Positions 17,470-26,775 of a DNA stretch of 64,000 nucleotides are shown here, piece after piece. The notes below the pieces were generated by a model, which was not told where the DNA came from, searched no databases, and saw only the letters and a list, made by a program, of their open reading frames with translations. This stretch comes from Cognatundibacterium squillarum (GTDB lineage Bacteria; Pseudomonadota; Gammaproteobacteria; Burkholderiales; Burkholderiaceae_D): positions 558,001-622,000 of the forward strand of contig NZ_BMYU01000002.1 of assembly GCF_014652435.1 (NCBI RefSeq), read 5' to 3'. Position 1 is the first letter of the stretch. Each line of letters begins with the position of its first letter. The position numbers were made by a program, and so were the translations under genes.

Positions 17470-18642
17470 ATGCTATCCCTGGAACACCGCGCCATTATTA
17501 CCGCCACCGTCCCTATCCTTCAGCAAAGCGGCGAGACGCTGACCCGTCATTTTTATAAAAAATTATTCAGTGAGTACCCGCAGGTTTTACCGTTTTTCAA
17601 TCAGGCTCATCAGCATTCCGGGACACAGCAGCGTGCGCTGGCTAACAGCATTCTGATGTACGCCGCCAATATCGAACGGCTCGAAACACTGGGTCCTCTG
17701 GTGAAAGGCATTGTGCACAAACATGCTGCCTTACAAATCCAGCCTGAGCATTATCCTATGGTCGGTGCCGCGCTCCTCGGAGCCATCCGCGAAGTGCTGG
17801 GCGAAGAAGTCGCTACCGATGCCGTTATTGCAGCATGGGGGGCGGCCTATGGTCAGCTGGCAGAAATTCTGACTGGCGCCGAGCAGGAAATTTATGCAAA
17901 GAATGCACAGGCACGGGGTGGCTGGCGAGGAGAACGCGCATTTCAGGTGGTCAGCAAAACTGTGGAGAGCGAGGAAATTACCTCGTTTGTGCTGGCTCCG
18001 GCGGATGGTGCCGAAGTCATGGACTTCCTGCCAGGGCAATACATCACCGTACTGGTCGATATTCAGGGCGAACAAGCGCGTCGTCAGTATTCTTTGTCGG
18101 ACAGCAGTAACGGCCGCACTTACCGGATCAGCGTGAAACGTGAAACCGGCGGCAAGGTGTCAAATTATCTGCATGATCAGATTGAAGTCGGCAGTCAGCT
18201 CAGTCTGTTTCCACCGGCCGGAGCATTTACACTCACTGAAAGCGAGAAACCTCTGGTGCTGATCAGCGGTGGTGTCGGTATCACCCCGACGCTGTCTATG
18301 TTAAACGCAGCATTGCAAACCCGGCGGCCTGTGCATTTTATTCATGCAGCCCGACATGCTGGCGTTCATGCTTTCCGTTCACACATTGATGCATTAGCAG
18401 CAGCACATCCGCAAATGCAGCGCTACTATGTGTATGAACAGGGTACAGAGGGTGCCGATGCAACCGGCTTTCTGACACAGAAACATCTGGAACAATGGAT
18501 TCCGGCCTCACGTGATGTCGATGCGTATTTTCTCGGCCCTCTGCCATTTATGAAAGCAGTGAAATCCCATTTACGTAAAATCGGCGTACCGGAAGCACAA
18601 AGCCATTACGAATTTTTCGGACCGGCTGAAGCCCTGCAGTAA
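17470..18642 (+). CDS. hmp: Flavohaemoglobin (nitric oxide dioxygenase)
   Basis: 390-residue enzyme converting NO to nitrate with O2 and NAD(P)H. The globin domain (about 1-140) begins MLSLEHRAIITATVPIL and has the proximal histidine in VHKHAALQI. The FAD-binding ferredoxin-reductase domain (about 150-255) has RQYSLSDSS, and the NAD domain has LISGGVGITPTLSML. I chose the ATG at 17470 rather than 17464 because AAAGGA is at the right distance and the protein then starts as in the family. With norB it forms the window's NO-detoxification capacity. A hairpin at 18656-18692 follows. Confidence 0.97.
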   Translation: MLSLEHRAIITATVPILQQSGETLTRHFYKKLFSEYPQVLPFFNQAHQHSGTQQRALANSILMYAANIERLETLGPLVKGIVHKHAALQIQPEHYPMVGAALLGAIREVLGEEVATDAVIAAWGAAYGQLAEILTGAEQEIYAKNAQARGGWRGERAFQVVSKTVESEEITSFVLAPADGAEVMDFLPGQYITVLVDIQGEQARRQYSLSDSSNGRTYRISVKRETGGKVSNYLHDQIEVGSQLSLFPPAGAFTLTESEKPLVLISGGVGITPTLSMLNAALQTRRPVHFIHAARHAGVHAFRSHIDALAAAHPQMQRYYVYEQGTEGADATGFLTQKHLEQWIPASRDVDAYFLGPLPFMKAVKSHLRKIGVPEAQSHYEFFGPAEALQ

Positions 18643-18655
18643 AGGGGCTTAAATC

Positions 18656-18692
18656 AAGCCGGCACTGTATGTAGCCAGGCAGGTGCCGGCTT
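18656..18692 (+). terminator. Terminator after hmp
   Basis: AAGCCGGCAC and GTGCCGGCTT form a perfect 10-bp stem with a 17-nt loop. Only TTATT follows, so termination may be moderate. Confidence 0.7.
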
Positions 18693-18922
18693 ATTCCGAT
18701 ATCCTTTGAAGCGGACAACTGCGTAGCAATTGTTCTGTTTATTCCGCTCGGGTGATTCATGCAGCGATTCTCCTGCATGTTAAACAAAAGCTGAAGTTGC
18801 TTCTGAATTAAATACCTGCGGGAATCACAAAAAGCAGAGTGCTTTGCGAATTGGCAATATTGCGTAAAATGTCATTTTTAAATATTTTCTGTTTCAGAAA
18901 AAATGAAACAGTTCATCTGAAA

Positions 18923-19948
18923 ATGAAACGCAATCAAATTTGCATTGCATTTCTCGCACTGATATCCGCTTTAACCGCCTGCAACAGCTACCGTCATGCG
19001 GGTACATGTATGAACAATGCCACCGACTATCCACATTGCACACAACTGCCTTTGCAAGAGTATGTGCCAGAGCCGGATTACCTGCCGCTTTCGCCGGAGC
19101 TGCAGGCATTTTATGAACTGAATGCGATTCGCCGTAAACTTGGGCTTGGCTTGCTGGCACAGCATGCGCAACTGGACAATGCTGCACGGAACCATCTGCG
19201 TTACATCATCAGGAATTTGCCTGCCGACACCAATGCCTATGGGCATGCTGAGCTGCCCGGCAAACCGGAATTTACCGGAATCGGGCCAACAGAGCGTGCG
19301 CAATTTGCCGGTTACCCCGGCACTGCAGGCGAAAATCTCGGTGGAGCCAATGCGGCATTTCATTTATCACCTGCTTTTAACTTCCTGAATACAATCAGCC
19401 ATGCTCGCCTGATGCTCGACCAGTGTGCAACAAACATCGGTATCGGTTATGCGGCGATCAGTGATCGTGGTAATCAGCTCGATCCACTGGTGCTGAACTT
19501 TGGAAATTTATTCAGTGGTGCAGGCCATACGATATGTCAGAAAAACAGCGAACGTTTTTACTTCCACTATCCCTATGATGGCCAGATCAATGTTCCGCTG
19601 TCTATGACACCGGAAGACCCGAATCCTGTTCCGGATTTACCCAAAGATACTGCGGGTCATGATGACTGGATGCGTGGCACATCCGCTGTGGTGATTTTCG
19701 GATTTGAACGGTCTGCCACAATTGAACAAATTGAGAGCAGCGTCACAGAGATGAGGAGCGGACAGGCGTTGCCTGTGCGTCTTTTCTGGTGGAAAAGCAG
19801 TCAGTACCCGAATCCGCATCGCGATAAACACATCGCATATCTGGTCGGCTATCAGCCATTCAAACCAAAGTCATCTTACAAAGTGATGGTCAATGCCGTG
19901 GTATCCGGCGCACAGATCAAGAAAGAATTTTCGTTTTCGACCCGGTAA
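18923..19948 (+). CDS. CAP-domain (SCP-like) lipoprotein
   Basis: 341-residue exported protein. The signal peptide ends in the lipobox-like LTAC near residue 20, suggesting a lipoprotein. The CAP domain follows (about 65-210): FYELNAIRRKLGLGLL, LDNAARNHLRYI, HAELPG, the GENLGGAN segment and GIGYAAISD. The C-terminal part (about 215-340) contains an FYFHYPYDGQINVP segment and a beta-rich module unlike CAP, with a possible carbohydrate- or protein-binding role. I chose the ATG at 18923 because upstream starts would place a basic, non-signal stretch before the hydrophobic region. The ribosome site is weak. The function of bacterial CAP proteins is mostly unknown. Confidence 0.82.
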   Translation: MKRNQICIAFLALISALTACNSYRHAGTCMNNATDYPHCTQLPLQEYVPEPDYLPLSPELQAFYELNAIRRKLGLGLLAQHAQLDNAARNHLRYIIRNLPADTNAYGHAELPGKPEFTGIGPTERAQFAGYPGTAGENLGGANAAFHLSPAFNFLNTISHARLMLDQCATNIGIGYAAISDRGNQLDPLVLNFGNLFSGAGHTICQKNSERFYFHYPYDGQINVPLSMTPEDPNPVPDLPKDTAGHDDWMRGTSAVVIFGFERSATIEQIESSVTEMRSGQALPVRLFWWKSSQYPNPHRDKHIAYLVGYQPFKPKSSYKVMVNAVVSGAQIKKEFSFSTR

Positions 19949-20010
19949 ACTCAGTGGCATGCTGCCTGAAATAAGGCGGCATGCCGTACACAAACGTCAA
20001 CATCCCCGGG

Positions 20011-20913
20011 TTATTCAACCAGCAATGCCCGTGCAGAGTCCCTGACAAGTTTGCCTATGAGTTCTGTGTCGGCTTCCGGTTCCAGCTGTTTCGGGCTGCC
20101 TTTCGCACCGGTTGGGGCGATGCTCAGTGAGCTGCCCTGTGACACCAGCGTATATTCTCCGGTACAGGACGGGCAATACACTTTGTCGCCATGCTGATGT
20201 TTTTTCCTCAGTACGATTACCGGGCCGCACTGCAGGCATTCACGCAAAGGAATACCTTCGTCACTGTGGGCAACAATATGATCAAACTTCGCCTGTCTGC
20301 CCATACTGACGAACAGTTCGCCAAACTTTTGATCGAATTGCCTGCCCAGATTGTCTTCAATGATGCTTAAGGCTTTTTCTACCGGCATTCCGCGCCGGTA
20401 AGGGCGGGTGCTGGTCATCGCATCAAACGCGTCGCAAATCCCGACGATACGGGCGTCGACCGGTACCTGTTCGCCGGCAAGGCCGCGCGGATAGCCTTTT
20501 CCATCTGGCGTCTCATGATGTGCCCTGACCGCGGCTTCTGCCAGTTCTGCCAGCGGATGACCTGCCAGCATACGCCAGCCGACTTCCGGATGGGTTCTTA
20601 TCACGTCATATTCTTCATCGGTCAGACGGTCTCTCTTGCCCAGAATATGATCGGGAATACTGATCTTGCCCAGATCATGTAAAAAACCACCAACCAGGAT
20701 GCGCGCGACATCCTGCTTTGCCAGTCCGGCCTCCTGCGCCAGCAAGCGGGAAAACTGCGAAACCCGCCACAAATGTCCGCCTGTATAGGCATCACGTGCT
20801 TCCACCATCCATGCCATCACCAGCAGGCTGGTCAGTAAGTCTTCATGATGGCGAAGACGATTTTCCGGTTCTGCACCGCCAAGTAATTTGGCAACTGTAC
20901 TTAATAGACTCAT
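20011..20913 (-). CDS. HD-GYP domain protein with C-terminal zinc ribbon
   Basis: 300-residue predicted c-di-GMP phosphodiesterase. The HD motif lies in GGFLHDLGKISIPDH near residue 80, the GYP motif in DGKGYPRGL near 140, and DAFDAMTSTRPYR near 170. The C-terminal region carries CLQCGP and CPSC, two CxxC pairs spaced about 22 residues apart, which look like a zinc ribbon and are not part of the standard HD-GYP fold. There is no receiver domain and no membrane segment. The gene is divergent from the secreted Cache protein at 21274. Confidence 0.9.
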   Translation of the reverse strand: MSLLSTVAKLLGGAEPENRLRHHEDLLTSLLVMAWMVEARDAYTGGHLWRVSQFSRLLAQEAGLAKQDVARILVGGFLHDLGKISIPDHILGKRDRLTDEEYDVIRTHPEVGWRMLAGHPLAELAEAAVRAHHETPDGKGYPRGLAGEQVPVDARIVGICDAFDAMTSTRPYRRGMPVEKALSIIEDNLGRQFDQKFGELFVSMGRQAKFDHIVAHSDEGIPLRECLQCGPVIVLRKKHQHGDKVYCPSCTGEYTLVSQGSSLSIAPTGAKGSPKQLEPEADTELIGKLVRDSARALLVE

Positions 20914-21273
20914 CCGCGCCTCGGTATCTTTGAAAAATAAAGTTAGTGTTTCACGGAACTAGAAATTCAGCTCGCATGCGATGGTTCAGTGTAGCTGAAA
21001 TTGATACATCATTTTGAAAGGTTCAAAAAATTTCTCCGCCATTGCGCAACTTCAGCGAAGGCTGCGCAAACTGGGAAATGCTGTATTTCTGACGCTTCTG
21101 CTCTGCCATTTTTATGAAAAATAAACAATGAATTATCCTGATAAAGAATCAACGATTCCTGAAATATTGTTAATTTCCTGTTTACAAGTGATTCATGTGC
21201 TAAAACCTTAAACAACGGTTCGACAGCAGTCATCGTGTAATTTTTTATACAACAAAATCATAGGTGAACAGGA
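20914..21273. other. Divergent intergenic region
   Basis: 360 bp, AT-rich, between the HD-GYP gene and the Cache protein gene. It probably holds two divergent promoters; TTTACA near 21180 could be a -35 element and TATACA near 21246 a -10 element, but they are not well spaced with each other. I see no gene or repeat in it. Confidence 0.5.
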
Positions 21274-21759
21274 ATGAATCAGAAAACCATCAAGATGGCG
21301 GTCATCATTGCGAGTGTAATGATGTCAGGTATGCATCTGTCCGCATCAGCATCCGACCACGGCAGCGAAGCCGAAGCAGTAAAAATGGTCAAAGATGCGG
21401 TTGCACTGGTTAAGTCGGCTGGCCCGGAAAAAGCTTACAAATCATTCACCGATCATCCGGACAACAGCTTTAAATTAAAAGATTTATATGTTTTCGTCTA
21501 TGACTTTGACGGAAATTGCCTGGCTCAGGGCGCCAATCCTAAGATGGTCGGAAAAAATCTGCTGGCGATGCGGGATGTGGATGGTAATACCTTTATCAAA
21601 GGCATGATCGATATGGTTAAAGCCTCGTCAAAAGGCTGGTATGGCCCCTACAAATTCAATAACCCGGCAACCCAGTCCTATGAATTAAAAAAATCCTACT
21701 GCGAACGCGGTGCCGGTGACACCATGATTTGCACCGGCATTTATTCCGGAAAAGGCTGA
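21274..21759 (+). CDS. Secreted single Cache domain protein
   Basis: 161-residue periplasmic protein. A signal peptide covers residues about 1-26 (VIIASVMMSGMHLSASA). The remainder is one Cache-type (sCache_2) sensory domain: a long helix, then KDLYVFVYDFDGNCLAQGAN, the MVGKNLLAMRDVDGNTFIK segment and GWYGPYKFNNP. The same pattern usually forms the periplasmic part of chemoreceptors and kinases; here it stands alone, so it may bind a small molecule and present it to a membrane partner. ACAGGA lies just before the ATG. A terminator hairpin follows at 21783. Confidence 0.88.
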   Translation: MNQKTIKMAVIIASVMMSGMHLSASASDHGSEAEAVKMVKDAVALVKSAGPEKAYKSFTDHPDNSFKLKDLYVFVYDFDGNCLAQGANPKMVGKNLLAMRDVDGNTFIKGMIDMVKASSKGWYGPYKFNNPATQSYELKKSYCERGAGDTMICTGIYSGKG

Positions 21760-21782
21760 ATAGGAGTCAGTAAGGTTTAAAG

Positions 21783-21807
21783 GCGGGTATTATCCATTAC
21801 CCGCTTT
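21783..21807 (+). terminator. Terminator after the Cache protein gene
   Basis: GCGGGTA and TACCCGC form a 7-bp stem with an 8-nt loop, followed by TTT. Confidence 0.65.
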
Positions 21808-22097
21808 CCTGCGTCCTGATCGCTGCAGAGATATCACACAGGGCAATCGCCGCAACGAGCTTTCCTCACAATACAGCCCGCTCCCACGATCATCGGTGCA
21901 ACGCCGAAGCATTGACAGATCCATCGGACTGACACTTCCTCCGCAAGCCCGGCAGCGACAGGCGGGCTGCGCCACCCCGACGCATGTTCAAAACCCAGCT
22001 GTGATACATTCCTGAAAAGCAACATATCCGCTGCCATCTTCTGCCGCGGCAGAATGCGCAGCGTTTTTTATGACCTACCATCAGGGAGCCCGCCAGT
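21808..22097. other. Intergenic region upstream of the PLP dehydratase
   Basis: About 290 bp with overlapping short cysteine-containing frames on the - strand that do not look like genes. A perfect 16-bp palindrome, TTCTGCCGCGGCAGAA, lies at 22039-22054, 43 bp before the dehydratase start, and could be an operator. Confidence 0.45.
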
Positions 22098-23096
22098 ATG
22101 TCTGCATATCCGGAGTTATCAACTATTCATGAAACCGCCGCCCGTCTGCATGGCAAGGTGTTGCAAACGCCGGTATGGCAATGGCAGACCGGAATCGTTG
22201 CGGAGCAATTACTGCCGCAGACAGAAGTCTGGCTGAAGCTGGAAATGCTGCAAAAGACCGGTACGTTTAAACTGCGCGGTGCGCTGAATTGCATTGAAGT
22301 GCTGGATGCGGAAGCAAAGGCCCGGGGCGTGGTTGCAGTCAGCGCGGGAAATCACGCGATTGCAGTGGCGTATGCATCTGCTGTGGCCGGTACTCATGCC
22401 AAAGTGGTGATGCTGGAAAAATCCAGCCCGGCACGCATTGCGGCCTGCAAAGCGTCCGGAGCCGAAATATTACTTGCACCGGATATTCATCAGGCGTTTG
22501 CGTGGGCGAAGCAGATTGCAGAAGATGAGTCCCGTACGATGATTCATCCGTTTGAAGGACCGCTGACAGCGCTCGGTACAGCAACAGTCGGACTGGAACT
22601 GATGCAGCAAGTTCCGCAGCTGGATGCGGTACTCGTACCGATTGGCGGCGGCGGGCTGTGCGCTGGTATTGCTGCGGCGGTCAAACAAATCAATCCGGCC
22701 TGTGCTGTCTACGGTATCGAACCGGAAGGCGCTAATTCGATGTCGCGCAGCCTGCAAGCCGGCCAGCCGGAAAAGCTGGAAAGTGTCAGCACGGTAGCAG
22801 ACAGCCTCGGTGCTCCGTTCGCCCTGCCTTACAGTTTTGGTGTATGTCAGCGCTTTGTGGATGAAGTGGTCACGGTCAGTGATGATGAACTTTGCCGCGC
22901 CATGTACTACCTGTTCCGTGACATGAAACTGGTGACAGAACCGGCAACCGCAGCCAGTACCGCGGCACTGCTCGGGCCATTGAAAGCAAGGCTGAACGGG
23001 AAAAAAGTCGGGCTGATCGTCTGCGGTGCCAATATTGACGCCGGCCGCTACAGCGAATTACTGGCGCGCGGACAAACACTGGCAGAAAAGTCCTGA
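22098..23096 (+). CDS. PLP-dependent threonine/serine dehydratase
   Basis: 332-residue fold-type II PLP enzyme. The cofactor lysine is in KTGTFKLRGALN, the phosphate-binding glycine loop is PIGGGGLCAG, and the asparagine loop is VSAGNHAIAVA. The length matches catabolic threonine dehydratase or serine racemase-type enzymes that lack the C-terminal regulatory domain of biosynthetic IlvA. It probably deaminates threonine or serine to the 2-oxoacid. It is monocistronic; a perfect 10-bp stem hairpin (GAGTGGCCTG/CAGGCCACTC, 23107-23135) follows the stop, and repeat copy 2 lies beyond. Distinguishing dehydratase from racemase needs active-site comparison. Confidence 0.88.
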   Translation: MSAYPELSTIHETAARLHGKVLQTPVWQWQTGIVAEQLLPQTEVWLKLEMLQKTGTFKLRGALNCIEVLDAEAKARGVVAVSAGNHAIAVAYASAVAGTHAKVVMLEKSSPARIAACKASGAEILLAPDIHQAFAWAKQIAEDESRTMIHPFEGPLTALGTATVGLELMQQVPQLDAVLVPIGGGGLCAGIAAAVKQINPACAVYGIEPEGANSMSRSLQAGQPEKLESVSTVADSLGAPFALPYSFGVCQRFVDEVVTVSDDELCRAMYYLFRDMKLVTEPATAASTAALLGPLKARLNGKKVGLIVCGANIDAGRYSELLARGQTLAEKS

Positions 23097-23106
23097 AATG
23101 CAGACT

Positions 23107-23135
23107 GAGTGGCCTGTACTTACTGCAGGCCACTC
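23107..23135 (+). terminator. Hairpin after the dehydratase gene
   Basis: Perfect inverted repeat GAGTGGCCTG/CAGGCCACTC with a 9-nt loop, 10 bp after the stop codon. No T-tract follows at once; T-rich TTTTTG-type repeats lie 40-75 bp later. Confidence 0.55.
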
Positions 23136-23213
23136 AGGGAAGTGTCATCAGCAAACGCCGGATTTTGCATTTTGGCCTGCTTTTGACCTGATTTTTGCCT
23201 GTTTTTGACTGAA

Positions 23214-23296
23214 ATGCGGTGTTCTGCACAGCTATGCGGCGGTCGTCGGCAGAAAGTCCGGCTCTCCGGAAATCACGAATGACGATCTCTGCACAA
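23214..23296 (+). repeat. Dispersed 83-bp repeat, copy 2
   Basis: Starts ATGCGGTGTTCTGCACAGC and has the conserved core CGTCGGCAGAAAGTCCGG and TCCGG-CTCT-CCGGA hairpin. The right-hand end (ACGATCTCTGCACAA) is more diverged. It is preceded by three imperfect TTTTTGNCTG units (about 23180-23210). It lies between the convergent dehydratase and solute-binding genes. Confidence 0.85.
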
Positions 23297-23321
23297 ACGC
23301 CCGCTGTTGCGGGCTGTGAAT

Positions 23322-24161
23322 TCACTGTGCCGTCAGCCCTTTGCGGTTAACTTCCGCAGGCACTGGCTCGTTAGGAAACCATTTCTGGTGAATTTTTCGG
23401 AAGCTGCCATCTTTTTTCATTTGTATCAGTGCATCTTCCCATTGCCGTATTTGCGCAAGCGGGGTTTTGGCAGAAAATGCCAGATACAGATCCAGACTTT
23501 CCAGCACCATGACAGGCTCAACATCATTTGCGCTGTAACCGATCTCTTTCAGCACCGATGAAACAACCACGCTGCCTTCCGACCATAAATCAAACCGTCC
23601 GGACATCAGCATTTTTGCCACCACCTGAGGCGTAGCCGCCAGATCCAGCGTCTGAAAACCTTTGCGGGTGGCGGCATCCGCGAAAATGCTGCCACGATAA
23701 GCGCCGACGGAAAGGTGTTTGATATCGTCTTTGAGTGCCAGCAGGCGGGCGGCATTGCCTTTGCGGGTGTACAGCACTGTGCGGGATACGGCGACCGGCC
23801 CGATCAACGTCATCTGATGCTCACGTTCTTCTGACCAGCCAACGGTGAAGATCATCACGTTCGGTTCATCGAGCAGCGCTTTGTAGGCGCGGTTCCACGG
23901 AACTACCTGAATGCTGTTCTGATTACCAACCCGTCGCTGCAGTTCCTGTACCACTTCCACCGCCATACCATCCGGTTTATCGCCACTCTTAAACGTCACC
24001 GGCGGCCAGTCTTCGGTGTAAATTGTCAACTCATTACCGGCATGGGCAGAAAATGGCTGTACAAGAGAAATCATGAACAGGCATTGCAGTAAAGTCGCAG
24101 CAAACTGACTGACATTGCGGGAGAAAAACCTTTTTGCACACATCAAGACACTTTGCTTCAT
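23322..24161 (-). CDS. Periplasmic solute-binding protein, family 3, solitary
   Basis: 279-residue protein of the amino-acid-type periplasmic binding family (SBP_bac_3). Signal peptide about residues 1-40, then LTIYTEDWPPVTFKSGDKPDGMAVEV, the typical first strand of the family, and RWEDAL-type C-terminal helices. I chose the ATG at 24161 because ACAGGAGAACGGC precedes it; the frame extends to 24221. There is no ABC permease or ATPase gene nearby. The next gene upstream on the same strand encodes a membrane GGDEF-EAL protein, so this may be a ligand-sensing partner rather than a transport component. Confidence 0.87.
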   Translation of the reverse strand: MKQSVLMCAKRFFSRNVSQFAATLLQCLFMISLVQPFSAHAGNELTIYTEDWPPVTFKSGDKPDGMAVEVVQELQRRVGNQNSIQVVPWNRAYKALLDEPNVMIFTVGWSEEREHQMTLIGPVAVSRTVLYTRKGNAARLLALKDDIKHLSVGAYRGSIFADAATRKGFQTLDLAATPQVVAKMLMSGRFDLWSEGSVVVSSVLKEIGYSANDVEPVMVLESLDLYLAFSAKTPLAQIRQWEDALIQMKKDGSFRKIHQKWFPNEPVPAEVNRKGLTAQ

Positions 24162-24315
24162 GCCGTTCTCCTGTACAGTCCACACATGATTCAAATTAGG
24201 CGACAGGGCTATGCTATGCAAGTCTGCTGTGTTAAATGCGGTTACCGCCGATTAGCGCAAATTAGCAAGCCTTGCTGCGCGGAAAACCTGATCCTGACAC
24301 ACCGGCCAGTGTTGC

Positions 24316-26589
24316 CTAAGAGGTCTGGCGTCCGGTATGGCTGAGCACAAACGCGGGCATATCCTGCGCAGCGATTGGCTTTGAAATCAGATATCCCTGC
24401 AGGAAATCACATCCCATCGCGGACAAAGTACGTGCCTGATAAGGCGTTTCCACACCTTCTGCGACCAGTGACATACCGAGTTTTTGCCCCATCATAATGA
24501 TGGATGACACCAGTTGCTGCAGTTTATCGTTTTCGGTAAGGCGCATGACGAAGGAACGGTCAATTTTCAGTGTATGAATCTGAAACTTGGTCAGATAGCT
24601 GAGGGCGGAATATCCGGTACCGAAGTCATCCAGCGAAATGCGGACACCAAGCTGGTTTAATTCATTCAGCGAACGGCGTACGTAATCACCGTCATCAATC
24701 AGTACCCTTTCTGTCAGCTCCAGCTCAATCTGCGATGGCTGCAGTCCGTGTTGCTGCAAGACGGATTGCAGTTTTGCCGCAAAGCGGGAATCCTTTAATT
24801 GCGCCGCTGAAATATTAATGCTCATCACACAATGCCCGATGGCGAAGCGTGAGTTCCATTCTGCGAACTGCGCACAGGCGGTTGCAATCACCCACTCACC
24901 GATCTCCAGTATCAGGTCGCTGTCTTCTGCAATCGGAATAAACTGATCCGGCGGCACTTGTCCCAGCGTTTTACTGGACCAGCGTATCAGCGCCTCAAAT
25001 TTGCGAATTTCGCCGGACTGCACATCCACAATCGGCTGATACAGCAAATACAGTTCATCCGTGTGCAGTGCATGTCGCAATGCACTGTCCAGTATCGCTT
25101 CTCGCGGCAAACCCAGCATTTCCGGAGAGAATGTACGGATCTGGCCCTTACCCGCTTTTTTGGCGTCATACATCGCCAGATACGCATTCTGGATCAGCCC
25201 GTCTACATTTGCCTGCAATTCCGGCGCAGACGCAATGCCGATACTCGCTGTCAGATAGTGATGGTGATGCTGCACCGTGAAACCGGCTGCCAGCGAAGCC
25301 GCCAGCGCTGCTGCGACATTTTGCGCCAGTGCAGCGGTCTGCGCAGCGGAAATACCGGTAATACCAATTGCAAATTCGTCACCGCCAAAACGGGCCAGAA
25401 TCGCATGTGCCGGGATATGCTGGTTCAGATCCGCGGCAATCTGTTTCAGTAACTGCTCGGCATACACATGTCCGTAAGAATCATAAACACGCTTGTATTT
25501 ATCCAGATCCATCAGTATCACAACACTGACATCGCCCGGCTGCGAAGCTACCTGCATCAGCGCACTTAAGGCACGCAGAAAACCGTGACGGTTCAGCAAA
25601 CCTGTCAGGTCGTCAAAATGCGCCACTTTGTACAGCAAGCCTTCTTTTTCCTTACGCTCGGAAATATCAATCAGCTGCAGTAAATAAAAGCGTTCCTCAC
25701 GTTCATAGTAAGGCGACACGATCACTTCCAGCGGAATACTGCGGCCATCCGCCGCAGTGACGGTAATTTCATCGGTCAGCGTGCCCGGTGTCTGATTCTC
25801 TGTGATTCGCTGCAGGAATGCGCTCAGCGAAGCACCGTGCGGTCGTGCGAACACTTCTGATACATGCTGATCACGTGCTGTGCGGGTATTGCTTTTACCG
25901 ATCAGACTGGCAGCGCGCTCATTCACCATCTGCACTCTGGCATGCCCGTCAAGAATAATCAGGCCACTGCCAAAACTGTCAATCGTGTATTTATATCTGT
26001 CGCGTATGCGTTCAATAACGGCATAAATCAGGCACAACATTGACAGCGTCTTAATCGTGAACGATTCCATAAACCAGAGCGTCATGTTCTCCGGCATCCA
26101 GCCCTTCGCTGTCAGCAGATTGATGATGCCGCGTATGACCAGCAGCGTACTGAGCACCGGATAACGCCGCGTAAACTTGACGATCAGAATGCCGCTGACA
26201 AGGAAAGTAGCCCCCGTCAACAATGCGGTCGCATGCTGAATAATTGCCGGAAACGCAAAATAGATACCCTGAAGCAGTAACCCAAAGGCAGCAATCGCCA
26301 GCATGATTCGACGCGAGATAACGCGCTGTCGAATGAACTTTCCGGTTCCCAATAAAAAACTGCTGACACTGATGGTCAGCAGCAAAGCAGACTCGACTGC
26401 TCTGGCACGCGGATCGCTGCCGATAAACAGCAGCGCAGTATTTGCCGTCAGTGCGGCCTGACCTGCGGCCCAGAACAAGGCATGCGATTCCTTGCGCTCA
26501 TGCAGCCACGGCAGCAATAGCGCAGCGATCAGTACCACGTCCACTGCCAGCGATAACAGGATGAAAGATTGTGTTTCCACGGCAATCAA
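24316..26589 (-). CDS. Membrane GGDEF-EAL protein with PAS domain
   Basis: 757-residue c-di-GMP enzyme. Residues about 1-200 are mostly hydrophobic, with about seven membrane segments forming an unclassified sensory module. A PAS domain (about 205-325) is followed by a GGDEF domain with ILARFGGDEFAIGI (intact motif) and an EAL domain with RKFEALIRW and SLDDFGTGYSALSYL (catalytic residues present). Both synthesis and breakdown of c-di-GMP are possible. A solute-binding protein gene follows 154 bp downstream on the same strand. Confidence 0.92.
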   Translation of the reverse strand: MIAVETQSFILLSLAVDVVLIAALLLPWLHERKESHALFWAAGQAALTANTALLFIGSDPRARAVESALLLTISVSSFLLGTGKFIRQRVISRRIMLAIAAFGLLLQGIYFAFPAIIQHATALLTGATFLVSGILIVKFTRRYPVLSTLLVIRGIINLLTAKGWMPENMTLWFMESFTIKTLSMLCLIYAVIERIRDRYKYTIDSFGSGLIILDGHARVQMVNERAASLIGKSNTRTARDQHVSEVFARPHGASLSAFLQRITENQTPGTLTDEITVTAADGRSIPLEVIVSPYYEREERFYLLQLIDISERKEKEGLLYKVAHFDDLTGLLNRHGFLRALSALMQVASQPGDVSVVILMDLDKYKRVYDSYGHVYAEQLLKQIAADLNQHIPAHAILARFGGDEFAIGITGISAAQTAALAQNVAAALAASLAAGFTVQHHHHYLTASIGIASAPELQANVDGLIQNAYLAMYDAKKAGKGQIRTFSPEMLGLPREAILDSALRHALHTDELYLLYQPIVDVQSGEIRKFEALIRWSSKTLGQVPPDQFIPIAEDSDLILEIGEWVIATACAQFAEWNSRFAIGHCVMSINISAAQLKDSRFAAKLQSVLQQHGLQPSQIELELTERVLIDDGDYVRRSLNELNQLGVRISLDDFGTGYSALSYLTKFQIHTLKIDRSFVMRLTENDKLQQLVSSIIMMGQKLGMSLVAEGVETPYQARTLSAMGCDFLQGYLISKPIAAQDMPAFVLSHTGRQTS

Positions 26590-26723
26590 AAGAATCAGAA
26601 AAAACAGAAACCGGCAATCACCAGGATGGCAGCAATGGATCCGGAGCTAATTTGCCGCACAAGATACCAGTTTTCACCGGAACAAGCGCTCAAAACCCCG
26701 ATATTATCTTACAAAAACCGCAT

Positions 26724-26745
26724 AAAATTTCCCCGTGGAAATTTT
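26724..26745. terminator. AT-rich terminator beyond the chemoreceptor remnant
   Basis: AAAATTTCC and GGAAATTTT pair perfectly around a 4-nt loop, flanked by A and T runs. It lies 30 bp beyond the remnant stop on the - strand and was probably the terminator of the intact chemoreceptor gene. Confidence 0.65.
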
Positions 26746-26775
26746 TTAATTCACTTTCCCCACAGAGAGTACGGA

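Noticed and set aside
21790..22081. Three overlapping cysteine-rich frames on the - strand
   Set aside because: They overlap in different frames, none has a recognisable domain, and the interval is better explained as the terminator and promoter region.
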